Source of the DNA: Mya arenaria | Lineage: Eukaryota > Mollusca > Bivalvia > Myida > Myidae | DNA length: 64,000 nucleotides | Reading direction: 5' to 3' | Assembly (NCBI RefSeq): GCF_026914265.1 | Contig: NC_069126.1 | Coordinates: 73,772,732 to 73,836,731 of the forward strand | Program-made: the position numbers and the translations under genes | Shown here: positions 23,401 through 32,604 of the stretch, piece by piece | How the letters are laid out: every line of letters begins with the position of its first letter | Position numbering within the stretch: the stretch's first letter is position 1 | Notes under the pieces: model-generated | Database searches by the model: none | Seen by the model: the letters and a program-made list of their open reading frames with translations, nothing else | What the model was told of the DNA's origin: nothing

Positions 23401-26400
23401 GTAGTGACGTCACTTCCGGCTAGCCCAGAGTACGATTTAGTTATGGTTGACTTGAGCTTCGTTTTCGCCATGTCGTCGATCTGAAAATATTGCAGGTGGC
23501 AGGTACGTCGTTTACCTCGTTTTTACTGTGTACCTATTACCGGTTAAGCCAGCTGGCTCTCTATGTCACGCGTTGTGCTACGATAGGCTACGATTAAGAT
23601 AATCGTGATTCAAATGCTTGACATAATGTAACCGTCCGCTGTAGTCGGCGGATGTGCGTTCATAGTATTCCGTTTTAGACGGAAGTACGTTCATAATACG
23701 TACGTGTACTTGGTTGGTAATATGCAAAGTAGCAAAGCCCGGGCTATGTGTGGATTGAAAATTTACAGTATATAAAGACGGGTTGACCCCTTCAGGGTCG
23801 AGTATGCTTTTTCCGGAAGGGATCTGTTGGTGTTTTATAGGCGTCGCACGTTAAATATTATGAACAGATTCCTAACAAAATTTGCGTGAATCGTGCTGAG
23901 TCCTCGGTGATTCTGGTGCATGTGGTGAAGTGAGAAAAGTAAAGACAGTTGTTCAAAAAGATTGTGGTCACAGGTGTCCGTTATACTCTTAGAAATTTAT
24001 CGAAATGTCATTTTATCAATTTAAATTATTTTTTTGTTAATTTTTAAACAGTATCAAAGGACTGTATGGCCATACTTTAGTGATCAAGCTATGTGACGGA
24101 CACCTGTGATCGTGGTGGTATTATGATATACGTTTTCTTAAACGAAGCCTAAACGTAGTGCTGTCGTACTCGTACAATCGCCATAATCTTACACGCATCG
24201 TGTACGTGGTAGTGGATTATCGTGAATGCTCACAATCGATCACGACTTTAAATTTATGATGATTCGGTACACATGGATAGATCTGCTCTACAATTCAATA
24301 TGATATTCTACGCAAATGAAGAGTGTGACGTTGTTGTTCGTATTACCGTCGTGGTGAACTCCCCAGTATTCCAAGTGCATACAAAAGAATATCAACATTT
24401 GTACAACAAAGAAAACAGATCGGGGCCAAATGTTCTATGTTCGTACCTATAAACAAGTCGTTGGGAAACGCGGCTGGGAACCGTGACAATGAGAGCTAGG
24501 CGTACTTCGTTAAATCGTAGGCGCTTACGTTTATCAGACACACAACGTTTTCTCTACTGACTCTTGAATTACTAGGTAAAAGAATGTTCGTGTACAACCG
24601 TTTCCTCTTTTTGTGTGTGTTTGTTCTTTGCTAAAATATACTAAAAACATTATTATAAAATGCGTAAGACAACATTTTCTAACTCTTCTATTTCACAATG
24701 CCAATGGAAACGTTAGCGGGGACATAACCTCGTAGGTAGCTAAAGAGTATAATTTTATGTACATCTAAGGCTCTTCGCAGTTATGTGATAAGCCCGTCCT
24801 CATGTATTAAACATGTACACTTACGGTATCAGTGGCGTAGAGCAGAATCACGCCAACTATCTCCACAACCAGCAAAACTGAACAGATCACAACGTACTGA
24901 AAAAAACAACAACACAAAACGCAAATATCAACATTTAGATGCACCGCAAGAAGAGGGGCATAACTCGATAAATATTTAGCCTGTGTGACGGGACTTGCTT
25001 CAAATAACAGTGGAAATGATCCACGACTTTTATCCTTTCCGGCACACATTGGTCAATGTTTTGCACAACGATGGTGGCAACAACGATGTCGAGACCAAGA
25101 CAATGGTATTACCAATTGTATATACTATATATCCCGCAAGTTGAAAAGGATATTCTTGTTCGTAGGTTAATGCTAATGGGAAACTTGACATCCGGGGATT
25201 AAACTGACTTTGTGTGACATTGATGAACAAGTCTAATACTTACAGTGGTATACTTCGTCCGAGGAGTGAGGGCAAAATGGTTAATTCGGAACACCTCGGT
25301 CATTTTCCATGGAAAACAACCTCGGATGTGTATGGACGGTTTACAATGTCAGAAATATTTACATTTAACTACGCTGCAAGTAGTTCGCGTAGTTATTTTA
25401 ATTTAGCAGTTAAACATAGTGACTTTACTCTTGGGGATCTTAATTATTTATGCAATAATACATTTTACTGGCACTCAATTTAAATCAAGATGTACAAAAA
25501 CACGTCAAAACACTAATAATTAATTAATACTATAGTTCAAAATTTTACGAACTACTTTTACTGATGTACCGGCATACACCCGAAAATTGGAAAATGGCCA
25601 AGGAGTGCCGAATGTGGAAAGGTTTTATCTGCGTCTTCAAAACCGCGTCATATTTACCACAGTAAGCGCGGTCTTGGCTTTACAACACGCGCCGACACAG
25701 CCCAGGAAAGACAGTATTGTCAGCACTGCGCCGATCACTATAAGACTGATGGCCACCGTCCCCAGTAGGGCGTTCATGTCAATTTCAACATTGGAGTTTT
25801 GGTCAACTCCGGTTTTTGACAATGCAGTCTACAAAAGTAAAGGTAGAACAGATGGTATCTCAAGCGTGGAGTTGATGGAATGGATATTTCCGCTTATTTT
25901 TTCTGTAAGGAATATAATGAAAACTACAAGGACAATCCCAGTAGCCACACGTTTACGAGGATCCTGCTTTGATGCGGAAACGATAGACACACAGCGTCAC
26001 AATAAAACTGAAAACTAAAAAATATATACAAAAATAAATCTTGATCTTGCCGCCTTGGAACTGTCGACTAAACAGGAGCTCATTATAGATAATGTACGTT
26101 ATAACTAAATGCCAAGGTCACTATAGGTACGTTATAACTTAATGCCGAGTACCCGTGTGCGCTTCAGGATGCACTCTATATTGAAAATTGAGCATGCTAC
26201 TTCAGACTGATGTTTTGTTTATGTCGGGGTAATGCACATACTTAATTGTTGTTGTTTTTGGAATTCAGTTCAATACATGCAACCAGAAAGAAAAACAACA
26301 ACATGACTATCTTGGAGATTAAATATTTTCTGCTGGACTAGAACTTTGCTTACTTTCGACCGATCCGGCATGGAATCCGTGATAAAATGCTGGCAACTTA

Positions 26401-29400
26401 CCTTTTATATTTAAGTTCGAAAATTGATGTTTTATGCATTTTTCTTTAACCGTGAGTAACGGTTTAAGCCATAAAACATTAATTTTCGAACGGAAATATG
26501 CAAATCTACGATCTGATTTCTTGTCAGCAATCTTATATCATTGGTTTGCAGATATCTACCAAAACATTTGCTCTTTTCAAGTCAAAAAATAAAAAAAAGT
26601 TGTTAAAATGGTCAATCTGTGAGAGTGCAGCTTTAAAGTGAGTGATTTTTGTTAGGAGAAACGCCTCAAACCATTTTAATGTTTTTTTTTTGGTGAAACT
26701 GAATTTTAAGGAAATGTATAGATTGTCAAATTGTTGAAGCGCTAGAAATGGCATTTTTCCAATCTGAAGTGTTGTCTGTTAACTTATAAATGTACTGGGA
26801 AATTAGTTAGTAGTGTAGAGCCATTAGGCGTTTAAACTAGTCTATCACACTTATTCCAACATTAAGTATGTAAGCTTATTCTTACTCGCACTCGGGCCTT
26901 GTCCATTCGGCGAGTGCTCCGATTAGATTGTTAGTCATTTTAGTTTTTTTGGAGCATAGTGCACAGACATTATGTAATCCTGGTTTGATCTACCCAGGTT
27001 CTGTAACGTACACCAGTGTATAACACTGTCACACGGGACCCTCATTTAGTTTCAACTTATTTATTTTACAAAGATTGTAAAACAAGCTTTTGGACCCTCA
27101 TTTAACGTCCCGCCCGGAAGACCATAAGTATTTTACTGGTGTGGCAGCGAATCGAACCTAGGAGCTCTGGATTAACAGTCAAGTGTGTTACCACTAGACC
27201 ACGAACCCGCCACTAATTCCAACAGCATGATTTTTATACTATTATGCTGTCACACACGAATACATCGTAACAACTTGCGGGAACCACCTTCAAATACAAC
27301 GACCAGCTTAAACTAATTTCAAACAGTTAACACAACTAAAAACTACACTTAATCACGTTTTAATCAACCCCTTAATCAGTGTGTGTGTACCACGTGATAA
27401 ATTGCGTCATAAATGCTACGTCGGAAGGCCATATTTTGCTTCGAATGAAAACTTGAAACAAAGATAACTTCCCTATTTCTTCACCATATTAGATAAAACA
27501 TAGCGCAGTCTACGCCTCTTACGGATCCCCGCCTTCGGTCTTTACCAGAGTTTGATTGAGAGTTTAGTTTCTTCAAACACTTCGAAAAACCTTTTCACTA
27601 TACGGCCGTCTGACGGAGCACTGTCAAAACAATTATTATGGACACAGGTTTGTTGAAGTGTTTGAGGAAACTAATCACCTAATCAAACTACGGTTATAAA
27701 ACGAAGGCGGGGCTCTTTAAGTGGCATAGAATGCCCTTTGTTTTATTTAAAATGGTGTAGTTAAAGAAAAGTTATCTTCGATTTAAGTCTTCAATTTATG
27801 CAAAATGTTGCCTTCTGACGTAGCATATATGACATAACTTATCACGTGGTATACACACACTGTTAATGTTAAGAACGAGTGTTGGCTAATTTCGCTAGTA
27901 TACCTTGCTGGTGATGAATATTGTAGCGATTACTATACCGAAGTCACTCGACTTAATCGAAGACGTATAACTATATAATAGTATATACATTGAAAGTTAA
28001 TTATATATTTTTTGCTTTGATGCTGGGCCAATGGGAGTATACTACGTGCAATTTGCGTGTCAGAAATCAAAGAAATACCTAAAATAATAAACTGTAAATC
28101 CAACCGAGTGACATGAGCTGTTTCTTAACTAGTATTCAGTAATACAATCAAAACTACATGGATAAGCCCAGAAGTCGGCAACAAATTCCCGTTTGAAGGC
28201 ACAAGGCAATGGCCCAACCGACAATGAACTCGAGACACAAACCTAAAAACAACAAATACAAACTACATACACCATAAAACAGACCCAAAACGTATCAAAT
28301 AGCTCTAATTATGAATGAGTACTCCTACAATCGGCTCACCTGGAGTTGTTCTTTCGCGGCATTGAGCCAAACCTGTGTGTATTTGTCCCCAAACTTGATG
28401 AACAGACCTCCACCCAGCAGGGACAATCCTAACACCTGAAAAAGGAAGTTGTAGCGTTTTGACTTTGAAACAATACAAGGATGGGCCGAGTGTTAAGCAT
28501 TGTGTTAAAGATAACAACGTGATTAACGTTTGTTAACGTTTTAACGTGAAATAATTGATGGTATTCTCAAATAAAACAAGTACAGCCAAACAGCTGTCTA
28601 AAACTCGTAACAAACGATGCAGAGTGCAAGTGTATCCATTAAAAATTCCAGAGATTTCAAAGGTTTGAAAGTTTACAGCGATGACGTTAACAACGTTACC
28701 CCTCGTCAACGAACATATCGATTTTTCGAATCGATTATTCTTATGGTAATGATATATATTTTGAAACACATGGATGGACTATACATAATAGACTTGGTCT
28801 TTTGGAATTTACGAAATTAAATCTCGATTTCTGACAATCGCGTAGTATTCAATCGATTTCCTGATCTTGTGATGTTTTGTCGAACGTTGATTGATAAAAT
28901 GGTACTCACAAGCGAGGTCGGGATCTATCATCGTTAGAAAGCCCCACGAACTCCTCGATCATTTCCCATCAAAAACAACTTAGAAAGTATTTGAACGGAT
29001 TACAATGTCAGAATTCATAACATTTTAATAGCTACGCTGCATGTAGATCGACCGCGTAGTTATTTTAATTTAGAAGTTAAACCTAAGGACTTTACTCTTA
29101 GGAAAACTTATATTTTTGTTCAGTACTAGATTTCTGTTGTAATCAAGTTGACCAAAGTAATGCAGATAACACGTTAAAACACTACAATTAACTTTTATTA
29201 ATAACTTTACGAACTATTTCTACCGAAGTGCCGACATTCATCCGATGTTGTTTTCGATTGAAAATGACCGAGGTGTTCCGATTGGTGTGACCGATGATGC
29301 TGCGGGTGTTGGTGCCAGACAATGCTATCTATTTATAAACCCTTTTAAACATTACCCAGCCGTGCCTAGCAAATACCGCATCTGTATCATGTTCTGACAA

Positions 29401-30182
29401 AATACGATTACCTAGGTATCAATCTTGAAATGAGCATTTTTCGTCAAATTGCTTTTTCGGCTATGCCGCTTTTGTAATGACAACATTGAATTTTGAGCAG
29501 GCTGAAAATGCCACTGCACGCATATCAGTACGAGTCCGAGTAGCTTTCAAACCAAAGAGGGAAAATCTAAATACGTTAAAGTTCATTTTGTTCAAATTTT
29601 CATCGCCAGTGTTTTTCATCAATATATATTGAATGATCTACTATTTTTCAATTTAACGTACTACATATTTGTAGTTATGCACAAATAAAATTGAATATAT
29701 CTCTCCAGGACTCATCCTCGGCGGTCCAGACCTATATCAAAAGCAATTTTGGACAAGTGAATTTTGAATCTGCCCGAAAAAGCGTTTCTAAATAAACATC
29801 TTCAAGACATTAACCGTTCAAACGTTATAAGTGTAATGATGTCCGAATTTTAAAAGAATCGACCAATTTAAACATGTTTACGTAAGTGTTTTAATTTAGC
29901 GTACCTAACCTTACTAGCAGTGAACACGTTTAAATATGACATAATCTAAAAAAGGCACGTTATATTAATTTAAAAACAAAAACAATACACGTCATTATCT
30001 TTACGCAAGTACTTCGGAAATAAAACACACACACAACCAACTGAATTAAAATTTATTAATTCATTTACTATATTTAAACATTTATGATTAAACATTGCAA
30101 GTAAAAAGGCATGAACACTTACGAGAAATATTATATTTACAACGACAACGTACACTCGTCCAAGGCTTGTTAATATTCCCAT
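17348..30182 (-). CDS. Tetraspanin, complete, eight coding exons, 292 aa
   Basis: Tetraspanins are four-pass membrane organisers that cluster partner proteins through a large extracellular loop. Exons in transcript order are 30123-30182, 28340-28435, 25658-25828, 24825-24896, 23373-23480, 22776-22967, 18122-18205 and 17348-17443. Every intron is phase 0 and the reading frame is unbroken. Membrane segments: TM1 across exons 1-2 (VYVVVVNIIFLVLGLSLLGG), TM2 in exon 3 (TVAISLIVIGAVLTILSFLG), TM3 in exon 4, TM4 across exons 7-8. The large loop has the CCG signature (KCCGVDGY), PVSCC, a further Cys and GCYDKV, giving six cysteines. The start is the first in-frame ATG; an upstream frame extension begins with TTG. 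Intron 6 carries a 3.8-kb minisatellite and intron 5 has a GC donor. I cannot assign the TSPAN subfamily. Confidence 0.92.
18122..18205 (-). CDS. Tetraspanin exon 7, last loop cysteine and TM4 start
   Basis: It has 28 codons starting GCYDKVWELTIANPGYAIGV and running into TM4. Acceptor ATTTTCAG, donor CAG-GTATGT. Confidence 0.9.
18310..18397 (-). repeat. Exon-like dispersed repeat, copy B
   Basis: The minus strand contains GTGTGTCACTCG and CTACTGGGCTTATCCCTGTA, sharing the core of copies at 25905, 28130 and 52130. It is internally deleted. One frame reads CATGLIPVVFIAYVVF. It lies in tetraspanin intron 7, 105 bases before exon 7 is reached... on the upstream side of that exon. Confidence 0.55.
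18700..18790 (-). repeat. SINE-like fragment with TTCCTCCGGGTACTC motif
   Basis: The minus strand reads GGTGGGATTCCTCCGGGTAC followed by a CCCCCACAACACAAGACCAC stretch. From memory this wording recurs in dispersed animal repeats; I cannot confirm it here. It sits directly next to the 38-bp array. Confidence 0.4.
18892..22722. repeat. 38-bp minisatellite, about 99 copies, in tetraspanin intron 6
   Basis: The unit is GGGCAAACGTTATCCACACC plus TTTACTGACCCCAGGCCT. Variation is confined to a few sites: GTTATCC/ATTATCC/GTTAGCC, GGCCTGGG/GGCCGGGG/GGCCAGGG, and GACCCCAGG/GATCCAAGG. The last two units (22645-22722) are strongly decayed. It fills most of the 4.6-kb intron. Confidence 0.97.
22776..22967 (-). 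CDS. Tetraspanin exon 6, CCG motif and cysteine core
   Basis: It has 64 codons. MKCCGVDGYKDFENGNSWDL opens the exon, with KMPVSCCKSLPQSDDLSC further on. Acceptor ACATCAG, donor ACG-GTAAGA. Confidence 0.92.
23373..23480 (-). CDS. Tetraspanin exon 5, start of large loop, GC donor
   Basis: It has 36 codons starting IDDMAKTKLKSTITKSYSGL and ending VAWNIIMIQ just before the CCG exon. The acceptor is TTTTCAG. The donor reads CAG-GCGAGT, the rare GC type with an otherwise good consensus. Confidence 0.85.
23969..24108. mobile_element. 140-bp hAT-like MITE in tetraspanin intron 4
   Basis: The termini are CACAGGTGTCCGT and its exact inverse ACGGACACCTGTG. The flanks are ATTGTGGT (23961-23968) and ATCGTGGT (24109-24116), an 8-bp duplication with one mismatch. 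It has no coding capacity. Confidence 0.7.
24825..24896 (-). CDS. Tetraspanin exon 4, TM3
   Basis: It has 24 codons, YVVICSVLLVVEIVGVILLY then ATDT. It contains the glutamate usual in tetraspanin TM3. Donor ACC-GTAAGT. Confidence 0.9.
25284..25612. mobile_element. CGGAACTCCTCGG foldback family, copy in tetraspanin intron 3
   Basis: ATTCGGAACACCTCGGTCAT at the left is inverted as GGCCAAGGAGTGCCGAAT at the right. Inside are ATGGACGGTTTACAATGTCA and a GCTACG/CGTAG pair shared with the copies at 28945 and 63860. Confidence 0.68.
25658..25828 (-). CDS. Tetraspanin exon 3, TM2
   Basis: It has 57 codons. A polar lead with two possible N-linked positions is followed by TM2 and the cytoplasmic turn FLGCVGACCKAKTALTV. 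Acceptor TTTTGTAG, donor GTG-GTAAAT. Confidence 0.9.
25905..26010 (-). repeat. Exon-like dispersed repeat, copy C
   Basis: The minus strand has GACGCTGTGTGTCTATCG and GTGGCTACTGGGATTGTCCT, then TGTAGTTTTCATTATATTCC. It lies in tetraspanin intron 2, just upstream of exon 3. One frame reads ATGIVLVVFIIFLTEK. Confidence 0.55.
26418..26641. mobile_element. Truncated TTAA-type foldback MITE (relative of 41168-41516)
   Basis: TTCGAACGGAAATATGCAAA, the ACGGTTTAAGCCATAAAACA turn and the end GAGAGTGCAGCTTTAAA match one arm of the 41-kb element in inverse order. The other arm is mostly missing. Confidence 0.6.
26930..27213 (-). mobile_element. tRNA-derived SINE in tetraspanin intron 2
   Basis: The minus strand begins with a tRNA-like head: A box TCTAGTGGTAAC, anticodon region GACTGTTAATC and B box GGTTCGATTCG. 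The body follows with GGGACGTTAAATGAGGGTCC and later CACTGGTGTACGTTACAGAA. An internal CTAAATGAGGGTCC is duplicated. The head plus non-tRNA body is the usual SINE layout. Confidence 0.7.
27377..27862. mobile_element. 486-bp foldback MITE, copy 1, 5-bp target duplication
   Basis: CAGTGTGTGTGTACCACGTG at the left is inverted as CACGTGGTATACACACACTG at the right. Inverted similarity continues through GACGTAGCAT/ATGCTACGTC to an inner pair around TTTGATTGAG/CTAATCAAAC. TTAAT flanks both ends (27372-27376 and 27863-27867). No open frame. The superfamily is unassigned. Confidence 0.75.
28130..28245 (-). repeat. Exon-like dispersed repeat, copy A (most complete)
   Basis: The minus strand reads TTTGTGTCTCGAGTTCATTG, TTGGGCCATTGCCTTGTGCC, TTCAAACGGGAATTTGTTGC, then CTTCTGGGCTTATCCATGTA. 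One frame gives LCLEFIVGWAIALCLQTGIC, hydrophobic and exon-like, but a stop soon follows. It lies in tetraspanin intron 2 beside exon 2. Confidence 0.55.
28340..28435 (-). CDS. Tetraspanin exon 2, end of TM1 and small loop
   Basis: It has 32 complete codons starting VLGLSLLGGGLFIKFGDKYT. The donor is CAG-GTGAGC. Confidence 0.88.
28945..29283. mobile_element. CGGAACTCCTCGG foldback family, copy in tetraspanin intron 1
   Basis: ACGAACTCCTCGATCATTTC at the left pairs with GAAAATGACCGAGGTGTTCC at the right. Internal sequence (GATTACAATGTCAGAA, GCGTAGTTATTTTAATTTAG) matches the 25284 copy. Confidence 0.68.
30123..30182 (-). CDS. Tetraspanin exon 1, start codon and first part of TM1
   Basis: ATG at 30182-30180 begins MGILTSLGRVYVVVVNIIFL. 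The donor is CTC-GTAAGT. Confidence 0.88.
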
Positions 30183-30212
30183 TTTTTTCGTAAATTTCTT
30201 TTTCTGTTCCAA

Positions 30213-32600
30213 AACAATTTTATTTTAATAACCCAAATATCTTTTATATAATTCAGCTACGTCGGGACACTTTATTTGGAACAATTCCACATGTTTCTTT
30301 TTTAACCTCTTCCTGGAAGAATTCAATTGGTTGAATGTATAAAAACGATTTCAAAACGTTCAAAACAAGGACGGCAGTCTGCATGCTTTTATACAAAGAG
30401 ATGCGTATCAAAAAGCTATATCATTAACACAAGAATTGGCTATTTAACAAACTCTTTTGTAAAGGCACCTTGTTCTAACGTCACTCAATATTGATGAGCA
30501 TGATAAACAAAATATCTAATTTAGATCGGCAGAGTTTTAGATGAATATTAAAGCTATACCATTGAATATCAGCGCGGTAATAGGATTGTCTTTGAATGAG
30601 ATAGTACAAAAAAAGCATCTCTGTTAATTATTTTTAATAAAATTAACATAAAGGACGACACATTTCACAGCAAGCTTGGGAAAAGAGAAATTCGCATATA
30701 AATCATGGATACATACGATCAATTTGTTGGACCATAATGTTATAATATACAGTGTAGGAAAGAGTAGGTGAAGCCCCTCTTCTCCCGCCCGCCCGCCCCT
30801 TCCCCTTAATACCGACTATTCTTCTCTTATTTCTCCTTCTGTTCTTGTTTATGATTGTCTGCACTGTAGCGTAACACTACGGAGAACTCTCTAAGTGTCC
30901 ACTTAAACTTGTTAACTTAACTTTAAACATAAAGACAATGATTCCGAGTCCATACTTTTATTTACGTTTACAATTTAAACATATCAATTTACAAAAAGTG
31001 AGCTACTAGAACACAGACTAACATCGTCTGCTCCCAAAAGTAATCTTTATACTTTAAAGGAGAACCTGTTGCTTTAACCATTTAAATTCAACATTTAGTA
31101 CGTTACACGTATATGTATGGCAAAAGTATGGCTTGGTTACAATTGACTGGTGCAATACAGGAATAGTAAACCATGGTTTTAGACGGTAAGTTGAAAAGGG
31201 TGATAATGAAATAAAATTCTATTGACCTTTTTTTCTGTTGTCATTCCAGACAGCAATTCCTTTGGCAAATGGGGCCAAAACTCCCTTAACAAGGCACTCC
31301 ATTGGAAATGATGTATACTCCCCAACAGGGTGAAAATTTGGAATTAAAAGTCCAAATTGGAAAATCTTACTTGTTTTCAGTTTATATTTTAAATGCCAGT
31401 TATATGTTTGGCAAAGTGGACAGAAGTATGACACATTTTTAACCGAATCCTAATTCTCAACACCTATACCCGTAATTAAGACATTTAAGGGGCGTGCGTG
31501 TTTAGAAATACAACGCAAACAGGTTGGCTTATTTAAGTGATGCACCCAAAGTTTTGTAATTGGGTTTAGTCATCTCATGAGTTATTTATAAAAGTACTTA
31601 AATGTTGATTTAATGATCAAATGAAAGATCTTCATTGGAAATTGAGTTTTAACAGCCTAAAAATCGGAATTTTGTATTAAAAAGAAGAACATTTGTATTA
31701 AACTTAGATAAAAAGGTTTTGAATATAAAGTCATTCTTTTTCAGATAAGTGCATAGTTTTACACAATTTTGAGAGCTTTTACAAGAAAAAAACAACAAAT
31801 TTGTCAACACCCGTCTTGATTACACAGTATGTTAAACACACCATATTACTATTTCTACTGACTATTCATTATTTGAACTATGACTGTCCATTATTAAAGT
31901 ATTGGACAGTCTATTTTTCAAATATTGGACAGTAAGTAGAAATAATGTACGGAACGCAGTCAATAACCATATAGAGTACAAATAGAACAATGGATGACGT
32001 CACACACATGTTTTAAGAACAATTATAAACATATAATCGGAACATCCTAGGTGCAATTGAGTTTAATAAACATTATCTTAGTCAGCGCGTACCATTGTGT
32101 TCAAGGTTGAACAATGTGCCTGCTATTCTCTGGTTTAAACAGACATACGGATACAGAGTAGCATTTCTTTACAGGCGTGTATATCATAAATCCCCCCAGC
32201 TCTGATTGCTCGAAAAGGTTTAAATATCGTTATCGTAAGTCTCTTATTTCATTGAGCCAAAGAACACTTAAAAAAACCTAATTAGTTTATCGTGATTAAA
32301 CTTATTTCGCTTAGAAGTCTTAAAACTCTTCAAAATGAAAATATAACACAAATTTTACCTTAATAAATATAGTGAGCTTATCCTATTATAAGCGTCTGCA
32401 GATAGTTCGAGAAATTGGGAGAAGTGCGCTGGCTGTACTCACTTATCGCTGCAAGACGGTAATATGTATCTATGCCAATGTTTTATTCTAGTTCAGAGCC
32501 GGTGATCGCTTAACAGAATCTTTTAACAAATCGAAACTTAATTGACTTTGTTTTGTTATGTTTCTTTCAAACCTACTGCTTTAAGTTAGCTTTGTTTCTG
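30213..32600. other. Intergenic, probable tetraspanin upstream region
   Basis: AT-rich, with no convincing exon and no clear TATA or initiator that I would call. A CCCGCCCGCCCGCCCC tract is at about 30785. A small foldback is at 31845. Confidence 0.5.
31845..31947. repeat. 103-bp near-palindrome
   Basis: The left arm ATTACTATTTCTACTGACTA to GACTGTCCA mirrors TGGACAGTC to AAGTAGAAATAATG at the right. The loop is about 12 bp. It could be a minimal foldback element. Confidence 0.6.
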
Positions 32601-32604
32601 CTAG

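Noticed and set aside
27130..27213. tRNA-Asn-like gene on the minus strand
   Set aside because: The tRNA-like head continues directly into a SINE body, and the stems are imperfect.
30183..30212. Longer tetraspanin N terminus starting at 30212
   Set aside because: The first codon there is TTG, not ATG. The first in-frame ATG is at 30182 and gives a normal short tetraspanin N terminus.
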